Positions 21,230 to 21,313 of a stretch of 21,313 nucleotides of DNA are shown piece after piece. Below the pieces are notes generated by a model. The model did not search any database and had not been told where the DNA came from. It saw only the letters and a program-made list of their open reading frames with translations. Both the position numbers and the translations under genes were made by a program. The first letter of the stretch is position 1. Each line of letters begins with the position of its first letter. The DNA comes from Halobacteriales archaeon SW_9_67_25 (lineage in GTDB: Archaea > Halobacteriota > Halobacteria > Halobacteriales > Haloarculaceae), in NCBI GenBank assembly GCA_003022745.1, contig PXSU01000098.1, forward strand, positions 1 through 21,313. Direction: 5' to 3'.

Positions 21230-21313
21230 CTACCACCGCAGAAACCCGTCGGTGTCGAGCCAGTTGTGTGCCACCGTGATGGCCTGGTCGCCGTGCAACG
21301 GTCGCGGGCCGAG
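21230..21313 (-). CDS. C-terminal end of a minus-strand gene cut by the window edge
   Basis: The frame is open from the window edge for 27 codons and ends with TAG (21232-21230). The residues, containing 'HGDQAITVAHNWLDTDGFLR' and ending in W, have ordinary protein composition without the Arg/Ser/Pro bias of shadow frames, so a real gene is likely. It is too short to identify. The tRNA-Pro gene lies 45 bases downstream on the same strand. Confidence 0.5.
   Translation of the reverse strand, partial: LGPRPLHGDQAITVAHNWLDTDGFLRW

Noticed and set aside
1..21313. CRISPR arrays, insertion sequences with transposase, rRNA
   Set aside because: No regularly spaced direct repeats, no transposase-like protein and no rRNA-like sequence were seen anywhere in the window.

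Overview
The window is a stretch of haloarchaeal (class Halobacteria) chromosome. The evidence is high GC, strongly acidic proteins, mostly leaderless genes with a T/A-rich box about 27 bases before the start codon, and archaea-specific pathways: archaeosine tRNA modification, coenzyme F420 precursor synthesis, PurS/PurQ, archaeal Elp3 and a DHH/S1/OB protein. The genus cannot be told from the sequence alone. All functional names come from motif recognition by eye; no database search was possible.

Layout, left to right. (1) 1-378: the 3' end of a Yip1-like membrane protein. (2) 514-716: a small gene broken by a one-base frameshift. (3) 796-2898: an S1/OB/DHH (RecJ-like) protein whose DHH catalytic motifs look destroyed, followed by elp3 (2959-4614). 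(4) 4661-5522, minus strand: three genes joined by two TGATG stop/start overlaps, the middle one only 21 codons long. (5) 5569-5817: the C-terminal stub of a major-facilitator transporter, ending just before a large Dna2-like nuclease-helicase (5830-8511). (6) cofG (8554-9720) and cofH (11716-10202, minus) converge. Between them sits a lower-GC module made of a perfect palindrome, a 31-codon ORF and an HTH regulator of the HVO_A0114 (TumA-like antitoxin) type. The cofH 3' end runs abnormally into this module. (7) purC, purS and purQ (11821-13836), the last two overlapping by ATGA. (8) 13837-14077: a gap holding a 141-bp element bounded by 13-bp perfect inverted repeats. (9) 14078-19096, minus strand: an archaeosine block, NUDIX hydrolase - tgtA - arcS - raSEA. 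(10) A lipoprotein gene (minus) and a six-helix membrane protein gene (plus) diverge from an AT-rich region that carries a 20-bp palindrome. (11) tRNA-Pro(CGG) on the minus strand, then the last 27 codons of a minus-strand gene cut by the window edge.

How the genes fit together. tgtA inserts preQ0 into tRNA, ArcS attaches lysine, and RaSEA completes archaeosine, so the three tRNA-level steps lie side by side. cofG and cofH together make the F0 chromophore of F420. purC, purS and purQ serve IMP synthesis. Elp3 adds another tRNA-modification function. Most of the window is housekeeping; the unusual parts are the small accessory insertions, remnants, palindromes and microproteins between these blocks.
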